A program made the position numbers and the translations under genes. Below are positions 32,085 to 38,807 of a stretch of 64,000 bases of DNA, piece by piece (position 1 is the stretch's first letter; the number at the start of each line of letters is the position of its first letter). The notes beneath the pieces were generated by a model, which worked only from the letters and a program-made list of their open reading frames with translations, was not told the origin of the DNA and did not search any database. The stretch covers positions 1 through 64,000 of the forward strand of contig JAHHHY010000012.1 of NCBI GenBank assembly GCA_019359125.1, read 5' to 3'. Source of the stretch: Pleurocapsa minor GSE-CHR-MK 17-07R (GTDB lineage: Bacteria; Chloroflexota; Anaerolineae; Aggregatilineales; Phototrophicaceae).

Positions 32085-33836
32085 TTATTCCAGCAGGCGG
32101 CCGTTCAGGGCGAGCTGCGGATCTTCCTCCACCCACTCCTGCAGCTCAGCCGGGATTTCCGGCACCGGCACCGACGACAACGTCTGATTGCCGTTTTCGT
32201 CCATGCGGATGCGGAAGTTCACCATCAGGTCGGGCGACAGGTCGGGATAATCGTAGCGCTGCTGCGCGCCACGGCTCTCGCGGCGTTCAATCGCGCTGCG
32301 GATGGTGGCCTCGGCACTGGCAATCGAGGCGCGCAGGTCCAGCGCCAGCGCCAGGTCCTGCCAGCCCTCCGACGACGGGCGCACATCGACGGTCTTGGCC
32401 GCTTCGCGCAGCTCCGCCAGGCGGGCGAGCCCCTGCTTCAGGCGGTCTTCATCGCGCACCACGCCGCAGTTTTCCCACATGGTATTGCGCACGGCGCGCT
32501 GCAGCGGGCGGGCCAGTTCGCCACCCTCGCGGATCATGCCGCTCAGGTCATCGTTGGCACGGCGGATGACATCCTTCGAGCGAATCTGCACGTCGATGCC
32601 ATTGGAGTACGCGGCCGCGTTTTCGCCAGCGCGGCGGCCAAACACCAGCGTCTCCACCAGCGAGTTTCCGCCCAGGCGATTGGCACCATGCAGGCCGGCA
32701 GACACCTCGCCCGCGGCAAACAGCCCGCGCACGGCCGTCTCGGTCGTCTCCGGGTCGACCACCACGCCGCCCATCGAATAATGCGCGGTCGGCGCCACTT
32801 CCATCGGCTTCTGCGAGATGTCCAGCATCTGTGATTCCATGAACTGGCGATACATGCGCGGCAGCTTCTTCAGGATGTAGTCCTTCGGGCGATGGCTGAT
32901 GTCCAGGTAGACAGCGCCATTGGCCGTGCCGCGGCCCTCGATGATCTCGGTATAGTTCGCCAGCGCGACGCGGTCGCGGGTGCTCAGTTCCTTGCGCGCA
33001 GGGTCATACTTCTCCATGTAGCGTTCGCCCAGCGAGTTACGCAGGATCCCGCCTTCCCCGCGCACGGCCTCGGTCACCAGCGTGCCGGCCATATCTTCAG
33101 GGGCGACCATGCCGGTTGGATGGAACTGCACCAGCTCCATGTCGGCCAGCTCCAGGCCAGCCTGCAGCGCCAGATACATGCCATCGCCGGTATTCTCGTC
33201 ACGGCGCGACGAGCTGCGCCGCCACAGGCGCGTGTGTCCGCCCGCGGCCAGGATCACGGCATCGGCCAGATACACGGTGCGCTCGCCGGTATGAATGTCG
33301 AACGCCAGCGCGCCGAAGCATGCGCCGTCGTGCACCAGCAGCTGCGTAACATACTTGTTTTCATGCACGGGCAGCTTCAGTTCTTCGGCCTTGTCTGCCA
33401 GCGTGTGCAGGATGGCGCGACCGGTATAGTCGCCCGCGTAGCAGGTACGGCGATATTTGTGCGCGCCAAAGAAGCGCTGGTCCAGGCGGCCATCCGGCAG
33501 GCGGGCGAAGTCGCAGCCCCAGTCGGCCAGCTCCAGCACCGCCGAGCCTGCCTCGCGCGCCATGATTTCCACCATCGCCGCATTGTTCAGCAGGTAGCCA
33601 TCGCGGAATGTGTCGGCAAAGTGCTGCTGCCACGAATCCTCCGGGTCCACCGTGCCCAGCGCGGCGTTGATGCCGCCAGCGGCCAGCACGGTATGCGCGT
33701 CTTTGCGCAGGCGCTTGCCCAGCACAACGACCTCGCAGCCCGCCTGATACGCCGAAATAGCCGCGCGATAACCCGCGCCACCAGACCCGATCACAAGTAC
33801 ATTACATACATTGGTACGATAATCACTCATGGCCAT
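32085..33836 (-). CDS. sdhA: Succinate dehydrogenase/fumarate reductase-type flavoprotein
   Basis: 583 residues, normal SdhA/FrdA length. The FAD Rossmann motif is GSGGAG (18-23). His48 in AHTVLAAGG matches the histidine that carries covalent FAD, which argues against L-aspartate oxidase. The substrate segments FHPTGM, TEAVRGEGGIL and catalytic Arg in STRDRVA are present, as is the C-terminal AGEVSAGLHGANRLGGNSL. It interconverts succinate and fumarate as the catalytic subunit of a membrane complex. The iron-sulfur and membrane-anchor subunits are not adjacent. ATG 33836 or 33830 may be the start. Confidence 0.9.
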   Translation of the reverse strand: MAMSDYRTNVCNVLVIGSGGAGYRAAISAYQAGCEVVVLGKRLRKDAHTVLAAGGINAALGTVDPEDSWQQHFADTFRDGYLLNNAAMVEIMAREAGSAVLELADWGCDFARLPDGRLDQRFFGAHKYRRTCYAGDYTGRAILHTLADKAEELKLPVHENKYVTQLLVHDGACFGALAFDIHTGERTVYLADAVILAAGGHTRLWRRSSSRRDENTGDGMYLALQAGLELADMELVQFHPTGMVAPEDMAGTLVTEAVRGEGGILRNSLGERYMEKYDPARKELSTRDRVALANYTEIIEGRGTANGAVYLDISHRPKDYILKKLPRMYRQFMESQMLDISQKPMEVAPTAHYSMGGVVVDPETTETAVRGLFAAGEVSAGLHGANRLGGNSLVETLVFGRRAGENAAAYSNGIDVQIRSKDVIRRANDDLSGMIREGGELARPLQRAVRNTMWENCGVVRDEDRLKQGLARLAELREAAKTVDVRPSSEGWQDLALALDLRASIASAEATIRSAIERRESRGAQQRYDYPDLSPDLMVNFRIRMDENGNQTLSSVPVPEIPAELQEWVEEDPQLALNGRLLE

Positions 33837-33940
33837 TTTGGGACTCTCAATACTCCGTTAAATCCATTGTGAATATTGGAGCAATCTCACATTAAATGCC
33901 GATGAGGGGCGATTGAGAAATCCGGCACAAGGCGCAAATC

Positions 33941-33969
33941 AAAACGCGGATGCGGCCCATCCGCGTTTT
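33941..33969 (-). terminator. Terminator of aspartokinase gene
   Basis: Perfect 12-base arms AAAACGCGGATG (33941-33952) and CATCCGCGTTTT (33958-33969), giving a T run on the minus strand, 34 bases after the lysC stop. Confidence 0.9.
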
Positions 33970-34002
33970 GCAACATGCCTATTCTGAGGGAAACAGATGC
34001 GA

Positions 34003-35418
34003 TCAGGCGCTGACAGCTTCCAGCGCCAGGTCATGCAGCGTGACGACTGCCGATTTCAGATTGTCTTCGCTGACCACAAACGAAATACTGCATTCGCTGG
34101 CACCCTGCGCGATGGCGATCACATTGACCAGATTATCACCCATCGCCGTGAACACGCGGCCGGAGACGCCCGGCGTGCCGCGCATGCCCGCGCCGACGAC
34201 CGTCACCACGGCGACATCGCCCAACACATCGACACCATCCACGTCACCGCGCGCGATTTCCGCGGCTAGCTCAGTCTCGATGGCGTGTTTGGCCTCATTC
34301 GCCTTGTCATCCAGCACCACGAAGCAGAAATTCTGCTCGCTGGAGGCCTGCGAAATCATGAGGATGTTCGCGCCCGCCTGCGCCGTGGACAGGAACGTGC
34401 GCCCTGCGATGCCGGGCACGCCCATCATGCCCTTGCCGCTCACCGTCAGCAGCGAGACCTTGCGGATGGCGGTCACGGCCTTGATGACGGTCGCGCTCGG
34501 CTCTGGGTCGCGGCCGATCAGGGTACCGGGGTGGCGCGGATTGAACGTGTTGCGCACGCGCAGCGGCGTACCCAGGTTCAGGATCGGCTGCACCGTCTTC
34601 GGATGCAGCACTTTCGCGCCGTAGAACGCCAGCTCGCCCACTTCCTGATAGCTGATATACGGCAGCACCTGCGCGCGCTTGTCCACGCGCGGGTCGGTCG
34701 TCATCACGCCATCGACATCCGTCCAGATGATCAGTTCGTCACTGCCGGTATAGGCCGCGAAAATCGCGCCGCTGTAGTCGCTGCCGCCGCGCCCCAGCGT
34801 GGTCACATGGCCCTGGCGCGTCCCGCCGATGAAGCCGGTCACGACCGGCACGACGCCTTCCTCCAGCACCGGCAGCAGACGCTCGCGAATGCGCTGTTCG
34901 GTCTCGGCCCACAGCACCGACGCGCCGCCAAAGCGGTCATCGGTCACGATCAGGTTGGTCGCGTCGAAGGCCTGCGCATTGACGCCATTGGCGCGCAGGG
35001 CGGCGGCGATCACGCGGGCGGACATGCGCTCGCCAAAGCTGACCACCGCGTCGGAGATGCGGCTGGTGGCCTCGCCCAGGATATTGACCGCCTGGCACAG
35101 CTCGGTGTGCTGCGCCAGAATCGCGTGCACATCCTGCACGGTGCGTTCGCGGTCTTTACCAGGCGGCGTAAACAGGTTGACGATTTCTTCGTGGCGGTCA
35201 CGCAGTTTCTGCGCCGTGGACAGATACGCCCATTTGTTGCCGGCTGCGGCCTCGTTAACCGACGTGATCAGGGCATCCGTCGCGCCGCTCATGGCACTGA
35301 CCACGACGACGACCTTGTCGCCGCGCTGCGCGCTCTCGCTCACGATAGTGACCACGTTCTGAATCGCTTCCGGGCTGCCCACCGATGTCCCGCCAAATTT
35401 CATCGTAATCGTTGCCAT
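34003..35418 (-). CDS. lysC: Aspartate kinase (monofunctional, two ACT domains)
   Basis: 471 residues. It phosphorylates aspartate, the first step to lysine, threonine, methionine and isoleucine. The kinase start KFGGTSVG (about 6-13), SFGERMSA and the segment LGRGGSDYSG identify the catalytic domain (about 1-310). Two ACT domains follow (about 320-390 and 395-470), the usual sites for feedback by end products. ATG 35418 is the family start; upstream in-frame sequence is the regulatory leader. Expression is very likely attenuated: a Thr/Met-rich leader peptide and a terminator lie between the promoter and this start. No other amino-acid gene follows in the transcript. Confidence 0.95.
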   Translation of the reverse strand: MATITMKFGGTSVGSPEAIQNVVTIVSESAQRGDKVVVVVSAMSGATDALITSVNEAAAGNKWAYLSTAQKLRDRHEEIVNLFTPPGKDRERTVQDVHAILAQHTELCQAVNILGEATSRISDAVVSFGERMSARVIAAALRANGVNAQAFDATNLIVTDDRFGGASVLWAETEQRIRERLLPVLEEGVVPVVTGFIGGTRQGHVTTLGRGGSDYSGAIFAAYTGSDELIIWTDVDGVMTTDPRVDKRAQVLPYISYQEVGELAFYGAKVLHPKTVQPILNLGTPLRVRNTFNPRHPGTLIGRDPEPSATVIKAVTAIRKVSLLTVSGKGMMGVPGIAGRTFLSTAQAGANILMISQASSEQNFCFVVLDDKANEAKHAIETELAAEIARGDVDGVDVLGDVAVVTVVGAGMRGTPGVSGRVFTAMGDNLVNVIAIAQGASECSISFVVSEDNLKSAVVTLHDLALEAVSA

Positions 35419-35447
35419 GATCCCGACCGTCTCCCTGAAAAACACAC

Positions 35448-35478
35448 AAAAAAGCGCGTGGGGGTTTTCCCACGCGCT
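35448..35478 (-). terminator. Attenuator terminator in the lysC leader
   Basis: On the minus strand AGCGCGTGGG (35478-35469) pairs perfectly with CCCACGCGCT (35462-35453) and is followed by TTTTTT. It lies between the leader peptide stop and the lysC ATG, with 29 bases left to the start codon. Its position in the transcript, ahead of the gene it could switch off, marks it as an attenuator rather than an upstream gene's terminator. A competing five-base pairing of CACGC (35501-35497) with GCGTG (35475-35471) is possible. Confidence 0.85.
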
Positions 35479-35508
35479 CATTTCCTTCTGGTTAATGCGT
35501 GCGTCGTA

Positions 35509-35580
35509 CTACCCCTGCGTCCCGTGACGTAAAGTCATAGTCATCATAGTGGTAGTCATCATCGAAACAAACGTATGCAC
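35509..35580 (-). CDS. Thr/Met-rich leader peptide of aspartokinase attenuator
   Basis: A 23-codon frame on the minus strand from GTG 35580 to TAG 35509, encoding (V/M)HTFVS then MMTTTMMTMT and a tail LRHGTQG. It has seven Thr and five internal Met codons. AAGGA lies about nine bases before the GTG; an in-frame ATG at 35562 would give a 17-codon version. Threonine and methionine are end products of the pathway opened by aspartokinase. Stalling at these codons when charged tRNA-Thr or tRNA-Met is scarce would be expected to prevent terminator formation at 35448-35478. Four Thr codons are ACT, which looks uncommon in the surrounding GC-rich genes. Confidence 0.8.
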   Translation of the reverse strand: MHTFVSMMTTTMMTMTLRHGTQG

Positions 35581-35610
35581 GGTGATTTGTCCTTGTCGCA
35601 CAGCAAGATT

Positions 35611-35639
35611 AGAGTATCGCGAAGGAAGCAACCTGTCAA
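35611..35639 (-). promoter_or_regulatory. Promoter of lysC leader
   Basis: On the minus strand TTGACA (35634-35639) is followed after exactly 17 bases by TACTCT (35611-35616). Transcription near 35604 gives a leader of about 185 bases containing the leader peptide and terminator. Confidence 0.75.
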
Positions 35640-35692
35640 GCATCTCAACCGCCATAATCAGGGGCAATTTTCAGCACTGGAGCGATACCCTT

Positions 35693-36520
35693 ATGCCCTG
35701 CTTCATCAGACGACTGACTTCCTCCGGCCTGCATGCGGTCGATTACAGCGCCGACTCGCTGGCCGATGCCGAGCGCCACGAGCCGCATGGCGTGTATACC
35801 ATCACCAATACGTTCCATGCCACGCGCGTGCTCAAGCTGGATGCGCACCTGGACCGCATGGAAAATTCAGCGCGGCTGTCGGGTATGCCGCTCACGCTGG
35901 ACCGGCCCCGGATGCGCGCCGCCCTGCGCGAGATGATTCTGGCGTCTGGCTATGGCGATGTGCGCTTTCGCATCACCGTGCCGCGTGATGAGCCGGAAAC
36001 CGCCATCCTGTCGCTGGAGCCTTTCAAGCCGCTGTCCCCGGAGACGTACGCCAATGGCGTGCGCGTGATGACCGTGCAGGGGACGCAGCGCGACAACCCC
36101 GGCGCCAAGACGACCGAGTGGGCGCATGACCGCAAGGCCATTGAGGCATCATTTCCGCCGGGTGTGTTCACCGGGCTACTGGTCAGCGCAGACGGCGACA
36201 TCCTGGAAGGGATGAGCAGCAACTTTTACGCCATCAAATCGGGGATGCTGCGCACGGCGGTCGAGGGTGTGCTGCCCGGCATCAGCCAGCAGATCGTGCT
36301 GGAGGTGGCCCCGTCGGTGCTGCCCGTACAGACGACGCCCATCCATCTGGACGACCTGCCCCACATCAGCGAGGCCTTCATCACCAGCGCCAGCCGGGGC
36401 ATCGTGCCGGTCATCGCCATCGACGATATCGTTTTGGGCGAAGGCACGCCGGGCCCGCTGACAGGGCAATTACGCGCCGCCTACAAGGCCTGGATGGACA
36501 CGAATATGCAGGAACTTTAG
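35693..36520 (+). CDS. Class IV PLP aminotransferase (IlvE/ADC-lyase family)
   Basis: 275 residues, fold-type IV. Recognisable parts are HGVYTITNTFHATRVLKLDAHLDRM (N-terminal domain, about 31-55, in pattern), the probable PLP lysine Lys139 in GAKTTEW, ILEGMSSNFYAI (about 182-193) and SEAFITSASRGIVPV. It is shorter and more divergent than the ilvE at 22360 and could be an aminodeoxychorismate lyase or D-amino acid or branched-chain transaminase. ATG 35693 follows GGAGCG. The last 114 bases are repeated at 37788-37901 beyond the inserted HEPN-like gene, so this gene's end may have been rebuilt at integration. Confidence 0.88.
   Translation: MPCFIRRLTSSGLHAVDYSADSLADAERHEPHGVYTITNTFHATRVLKLDAHLDRMENSARLSGMPLTLDRPRMRAALREMILASGYGDVRFRITVPRDEPETAILSLEPFKPLSPETYANGVRVMTVQGTQRDNPGAKTTEWAHDRKAIEASFPPGVFTGLLVSADGDILEGMSSNFYAIKSGMLRTAVEGVLPGISQQIVLEVAPSVLPVQTTPIHLDDLPHISEAFITSASRGIVPVIAIDDIVLGEGTPGPLTGQLRAAYKAWMDTNMQEL
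36407..36520 (+). repeat. Left copy of 114-bp imperfect direct repeat (aminotransferase 3' end)
   Basis: The last 38 codons of the aminotransferase gene, from CCGGTCATCGCC to the TAG stop. They match 37788-37901 at 102 of 114 positions without gaps. Eight of the 12 differences are synonymous, three fall in two amino-acid-changing codons and one changes the stop from TAG to TAA. The pair flanks an AT-rich gene. Confidence 0.95.
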
Positions 36521-36593
36521 GAGACTTACCAGAGAATCAAATTGAGACTACTGCTAACATACTTGGTATAAGTGTACTAACGCTTGTTTGAAA

Positions 36594-36609
36594 GTTCGTG
36601 ATCGCGAAC
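36594..36609. promoter_or_regulatory. Near-palindrome upstream of HEPN-like gene (operator candidate)
   Basis: GTTCGTGATCGCGAAC is a 16-base palindrome with one mismatched pair, centred on GATC and ending 19 bases before the ATG at 36629. A TATAAG box lies upstream at about 36565. It could be an operator for control of the gene. Confidence 0.4.
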
Positions 36610-36628
36610 AACTGATGGAGAATCCCCC

Positions 36629-37783
36629 ATGATTGAAATGTCTGACGATCAAAAACGCGAGTTTTTTGAAGGCTTTCATAAACAGTGGATTGAACCTGAA
36701 ATTAAGAGGCGATTTGAAGAGTCAGGAATTCCAGATTCTTTCAAACTTCGAGAATGCCTAATTACTTTTCCAAAAAATAAGTTGCCACAAATTCATTTCA
36801 ATGATGAATTTGGGTGGCATGTTGAACCAGTAACTTCTTCAGACGAAACAAGACTTCCAGATCTTGTTGTAGGTGAACCTGTGCACCTTCATCAAATTGT
36901 TGGCATCAACAGTGTTTTACCTCCAACCGTTGATGGTGAACGGGTTGCTTTCATCTTCCTGTTCTGGAACGGATTTGATTATAGTCTATTTATTGATTTT
37001 AACCCTAATCAATTGGACTTTGATGCTCTTGACGATAGGTTTGCTTTCAGAGGAGAAATCATTGCTCAACACCTACAAAATGCATTGACAGATAAAGTAG
37101 TCCAATGGGCAAAGAAGCATGAAGTCGCAATTCATCAAATAGGGTTATGGATAGCAACATCTTTGCTTCCATATCCTTTGTCCAAAATTGTGGAGCGAGT
37201 CAGCGCTGGTGACATAGAAGGAGCTCGAAGACCTTTGATTGATTTTTGTACTCCAGATTTCATTTACAACAAGTTGGTCAAGACATGGTCTCCTATCAAT
37301 GCATTTCATATTCGGGAAAAATTATTTGAAGAAGCATTTGAAGCACATAGGCTCGGTCTATTTCATTTGAGTATTTCAGCAATGATAGGTCCTGTTGAAG
37401 GAGTAATTGTCGACTGGCTACACGAAATAATGCCACCAGATAACGTACCATGGAGGACGCCATCTCGTCTCAGACAGCTTGATAGCAATTTACAGCAAAT
37501 CCCACAATTACATTATGCCTTTCGTGAAGCATTGAATGCAACCATTGGTTTTTTACAGAACGACGGAAATTCCGCTGGGCCGTTTCAGCTCTTTAACGAC
37601 TGGCTCATGGATGTTGACCCTAACTTTCCTCCAAGACATATGATTTCTCATGGAAGATACGCATCCGAGATTTATACTGAAGAAAATTCCATCAAGCTTT
37701 TTCTCCTTCTTGATACCCTATGCCAATTCATGATGTTTTATGAAGTAAGGGTGTTGGGCAGGAACCTTGGTCAAAACGGGTAA
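36629..37783 (+). CDS. AT-rich foreign gene, putative HEPN-domain protein
   Basis: 384 residues, about 40% GC against about 61% around it, with codon use unlike all neighbours: clear signs of transfer. The C-terminal part is helical. It includes FHLSISAMIGPVEGVIVDWL (about 240-259), then Arg336-His-Met-Ile-Ser-His341-Gly, an R-X4-H-G motif of the kind found in HEPN ribonucleases, followed by a hydrophobic helix KLFLLLDTLCQFMMFYE. The first 200 residues are unrecognised. HEPN proteins are common in toxin-antitoxin and antiphage systems, so a defence role is plausible but inferred. GGAG precedes ATG 36629. No integrase or partner gene is present. Confidence 0.7.
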   Translation: MIEMSDDQKREFFEGFHKQWIEPEIKRRFEESGIPDSFKLRECLITFPKNKLPQIHFNDEFGWHVEPVTSSDETRLPDLVVGEPVHLHQIVGINSVLPPTVDGERVAFIFLFWNGFDYSLFIDFNPNQLDFDALDDRFAFRGEIIAQHLQNALTDKVVQWAKKHEVAIHQIGLWIATSLLPYPLSKIVERVSAGDIEGARRPLIDFCTPDFIYNKLVKTWSPINAFHIREKLFEEAFEAHRLGLFHLSISAMIGPVEGVIVDWLHEIMPPDNVPWRTPSRLRQLDSNLQQIPQLHYAFREALNATIGFLQNDGNSAGPFQLFNDWLMDVDPNFPPRHMISHGRYASEIYTEENSIKLFLLLDTLCQFMMFYEVRVLGRNLGQNG

Positions 37784-37787
37784 TTTT

Positions 37788-37901
37788 CCGGTCATCGCCA
37801 TCGACGACATAGTTTTGGGCGAAGGCGCGCCCGGCCCGCTGAAGGGGCAGTTACGCGCTGCCTATAAAGCCTGGATGGACACGAATATGCAGGAGCTTTA
37901 A
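37788..37901 (+). pseudogene. Orphan 3' end of the class IV aminotransferase gene (right repeat copy)
   Basis: A 38-codon in-frame remnant encoding PVIAIDDIVLGEG...WMDTNMQEL and a TAA stop, with no start of its own. It is 89% identical to 36407-36520. Its TAA (37899-37901) overlaps the stop of the convergent RraA-like gene, as expected if this is the original chromosomal end of the aminotransferase gene. The body of that gene now ends at the left copy, 1.27 kb away. Confidence 0.9.
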
Positions 37902-38524
37902 GACTTAAAGCCTTTGGACGACAGGATCTGATCGATGCGCGACTTATGGTCCGCTTCCCACTGCGCCAGCGTGATTTCAGCATCACGCACCAAACGCGCC
38001 TGGGATTTCATGAGAACATCGTCCGCCAGAGCAGCAGGCACGACCACCACGCCGTTTTCATCAGCGACGACGATATCACCGGGGGAGACGCGCACGCCAC
38101 CGCATGAGACGGGCTGATTGAGCAGGTCGAGGGCAGACTTGCCGCCGGGAATGGGCACGACGCCGCGAGCAAAGACCGCAAATGCCAGGTCGCGAATTTC
38201 GGGCAAATCGCGGATGACGCCATCGATCACGAAGCCGACGATGCCATGCGCTTGGGCGACAGCACACACGTTGCCGCCCGCCACCGCATAGTCGCAGTCT
38301 GCCGATTCGACCACGATCACCGATCCGCGTGGGGCGCGGTAAATGGCGGCGTGCAGCATCAGATTGTCGCCGGGGCCGCAGCGCACCGTATAGGCCGGGC
38401 CTGCCAGCCGGGGCATGCCCGACCACAGCGGACGAATCTCGTGCGTCATCACCTGGGCGCGATTCGGCATCACATCGCACAGCGTGGTCGTGGGAATCTG
38501 CTGAAAGTCGGTTGCATTACCCAT
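37898..38524 (-). CDS. RraA-like / 4-hydroxy-4-methyl-2-oxoglutarate aldolase family protein
   Basis: 208 residues with the RraA/HMG-aldolase fold. The signature GGNVCAVAQAHGIVGFVIDGVIRD (about 83-106, in pattern) contains the Asp and Arg used by the metal-dependent aldolases. Downstream, VSPGDIVVADENGVVVVP is equally typical. Such proteins are either pyruvate-dependent class II aldolases or RNase E regulators; since RraA's target is restricted to proteobacteria, aldolase-like function is more likely. ATG 38524 overlaps the upstream TfoX-like gene by eight bases (ATGGGTAA); ATG 38545 is an alternative. Confidence 0.85.
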   Translation of the reverse strand: MGNATDFQQIPTTTLCDVMPNRAQVMTHEIRPLWSGMPRLAGPAYTVRCGPGDNLMLHAAIYRAPRGSVIVVESADCDYAVAGGNVCAVAQAHGIVGFVIDGVIRDLPEIRDLAFAVFARGVVPIPGGKSALDLLNQPVSCGGVRVSPGDIVVADENGVVVVPAALADDVLMKSQARLVRDAEITLAQWEADHKSRIDQILSSKGFKS

Positions 38525-38807
38525 GGGTGGGTGACTTTGCCCCATTCAGGCAGCGTTCCGCCTGCTCGCGCAGGGATTGTTTGATTTCATCCGGCAGATG
38601 CAGCCAGTGGATGCGCATCAGCGCCGCCTCCATGCCATACAAGGCATTCAGCGAGACCTGGCGCGGGAATGCACGCTTCAGGCGGCAGTAGGCTTCCACT
38701 GCGCCGACCTGCCCCAGCGTCTCCAGGTCGGGGATACCCACCTGCGCCAGCAGCGCGGCCGTCTTTGGCCCCAGATTCATGCCTGAGGCCGTCGGACTAG
38801 TCGTCAT
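38517..38807 (-). CDS. TfoX C-terminal domain protein
   Basis: 96 residues consisting of a TfoX_C helical domain: MNLGPKTAALLAQVGIPDLETLGQVGAVEAYCRLK in pattern, then VSLNALYGMEAALMRIHWLHLP. In competence regulators this domain is C-terminal to a TfoX_N domain; alone it is a small helix-hairpin-helix-like module of unknown role. ATG 38807 overlaps the methyltransferase stop by 11 bases, indicating coupling; an internal ATG at about 38780 would remove a short non-conserved lead. Confidence 0.85.
   Translation of the reverse strand: MTTSPTASGMNLGPKTAALLAQVGIPDLETLGQVGAVEAYCRLKRAFPRQVSLNALYGMEAALMRIHWLHLPDEIKQSLREQAERCLNGAKSPTHG

Noticed and set aside
32085-33836. L-aspartate oxidase (NadB) as identity of the flavoprotein
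   Set aside because: His48 in the AHTVLAAGG segment matches the covalent-FAD histidine of succinate dehydrogenase/fumarate reductase, which NadB lacks.
33837-33900. TGTGA...TCACA inverted repeat upstream of the flavoprotein gene as a CRP-type site
   Set aside because: The spacer is 14 bases instead of the six of a CRP site, so the match is probably chance.
35535-35570. Repetitive GTCATCATAGTGGTAGTCATCATC taken at first as a simple repeat or as the plus-strand N terminus of the aminotransferase
   Set aside because: The aminotransferase family starts at 35693. The repetition comes from clustered Met and Thr codons of a minus-strand leader peptide with promoter, ribosome-binding site and terminator in register.
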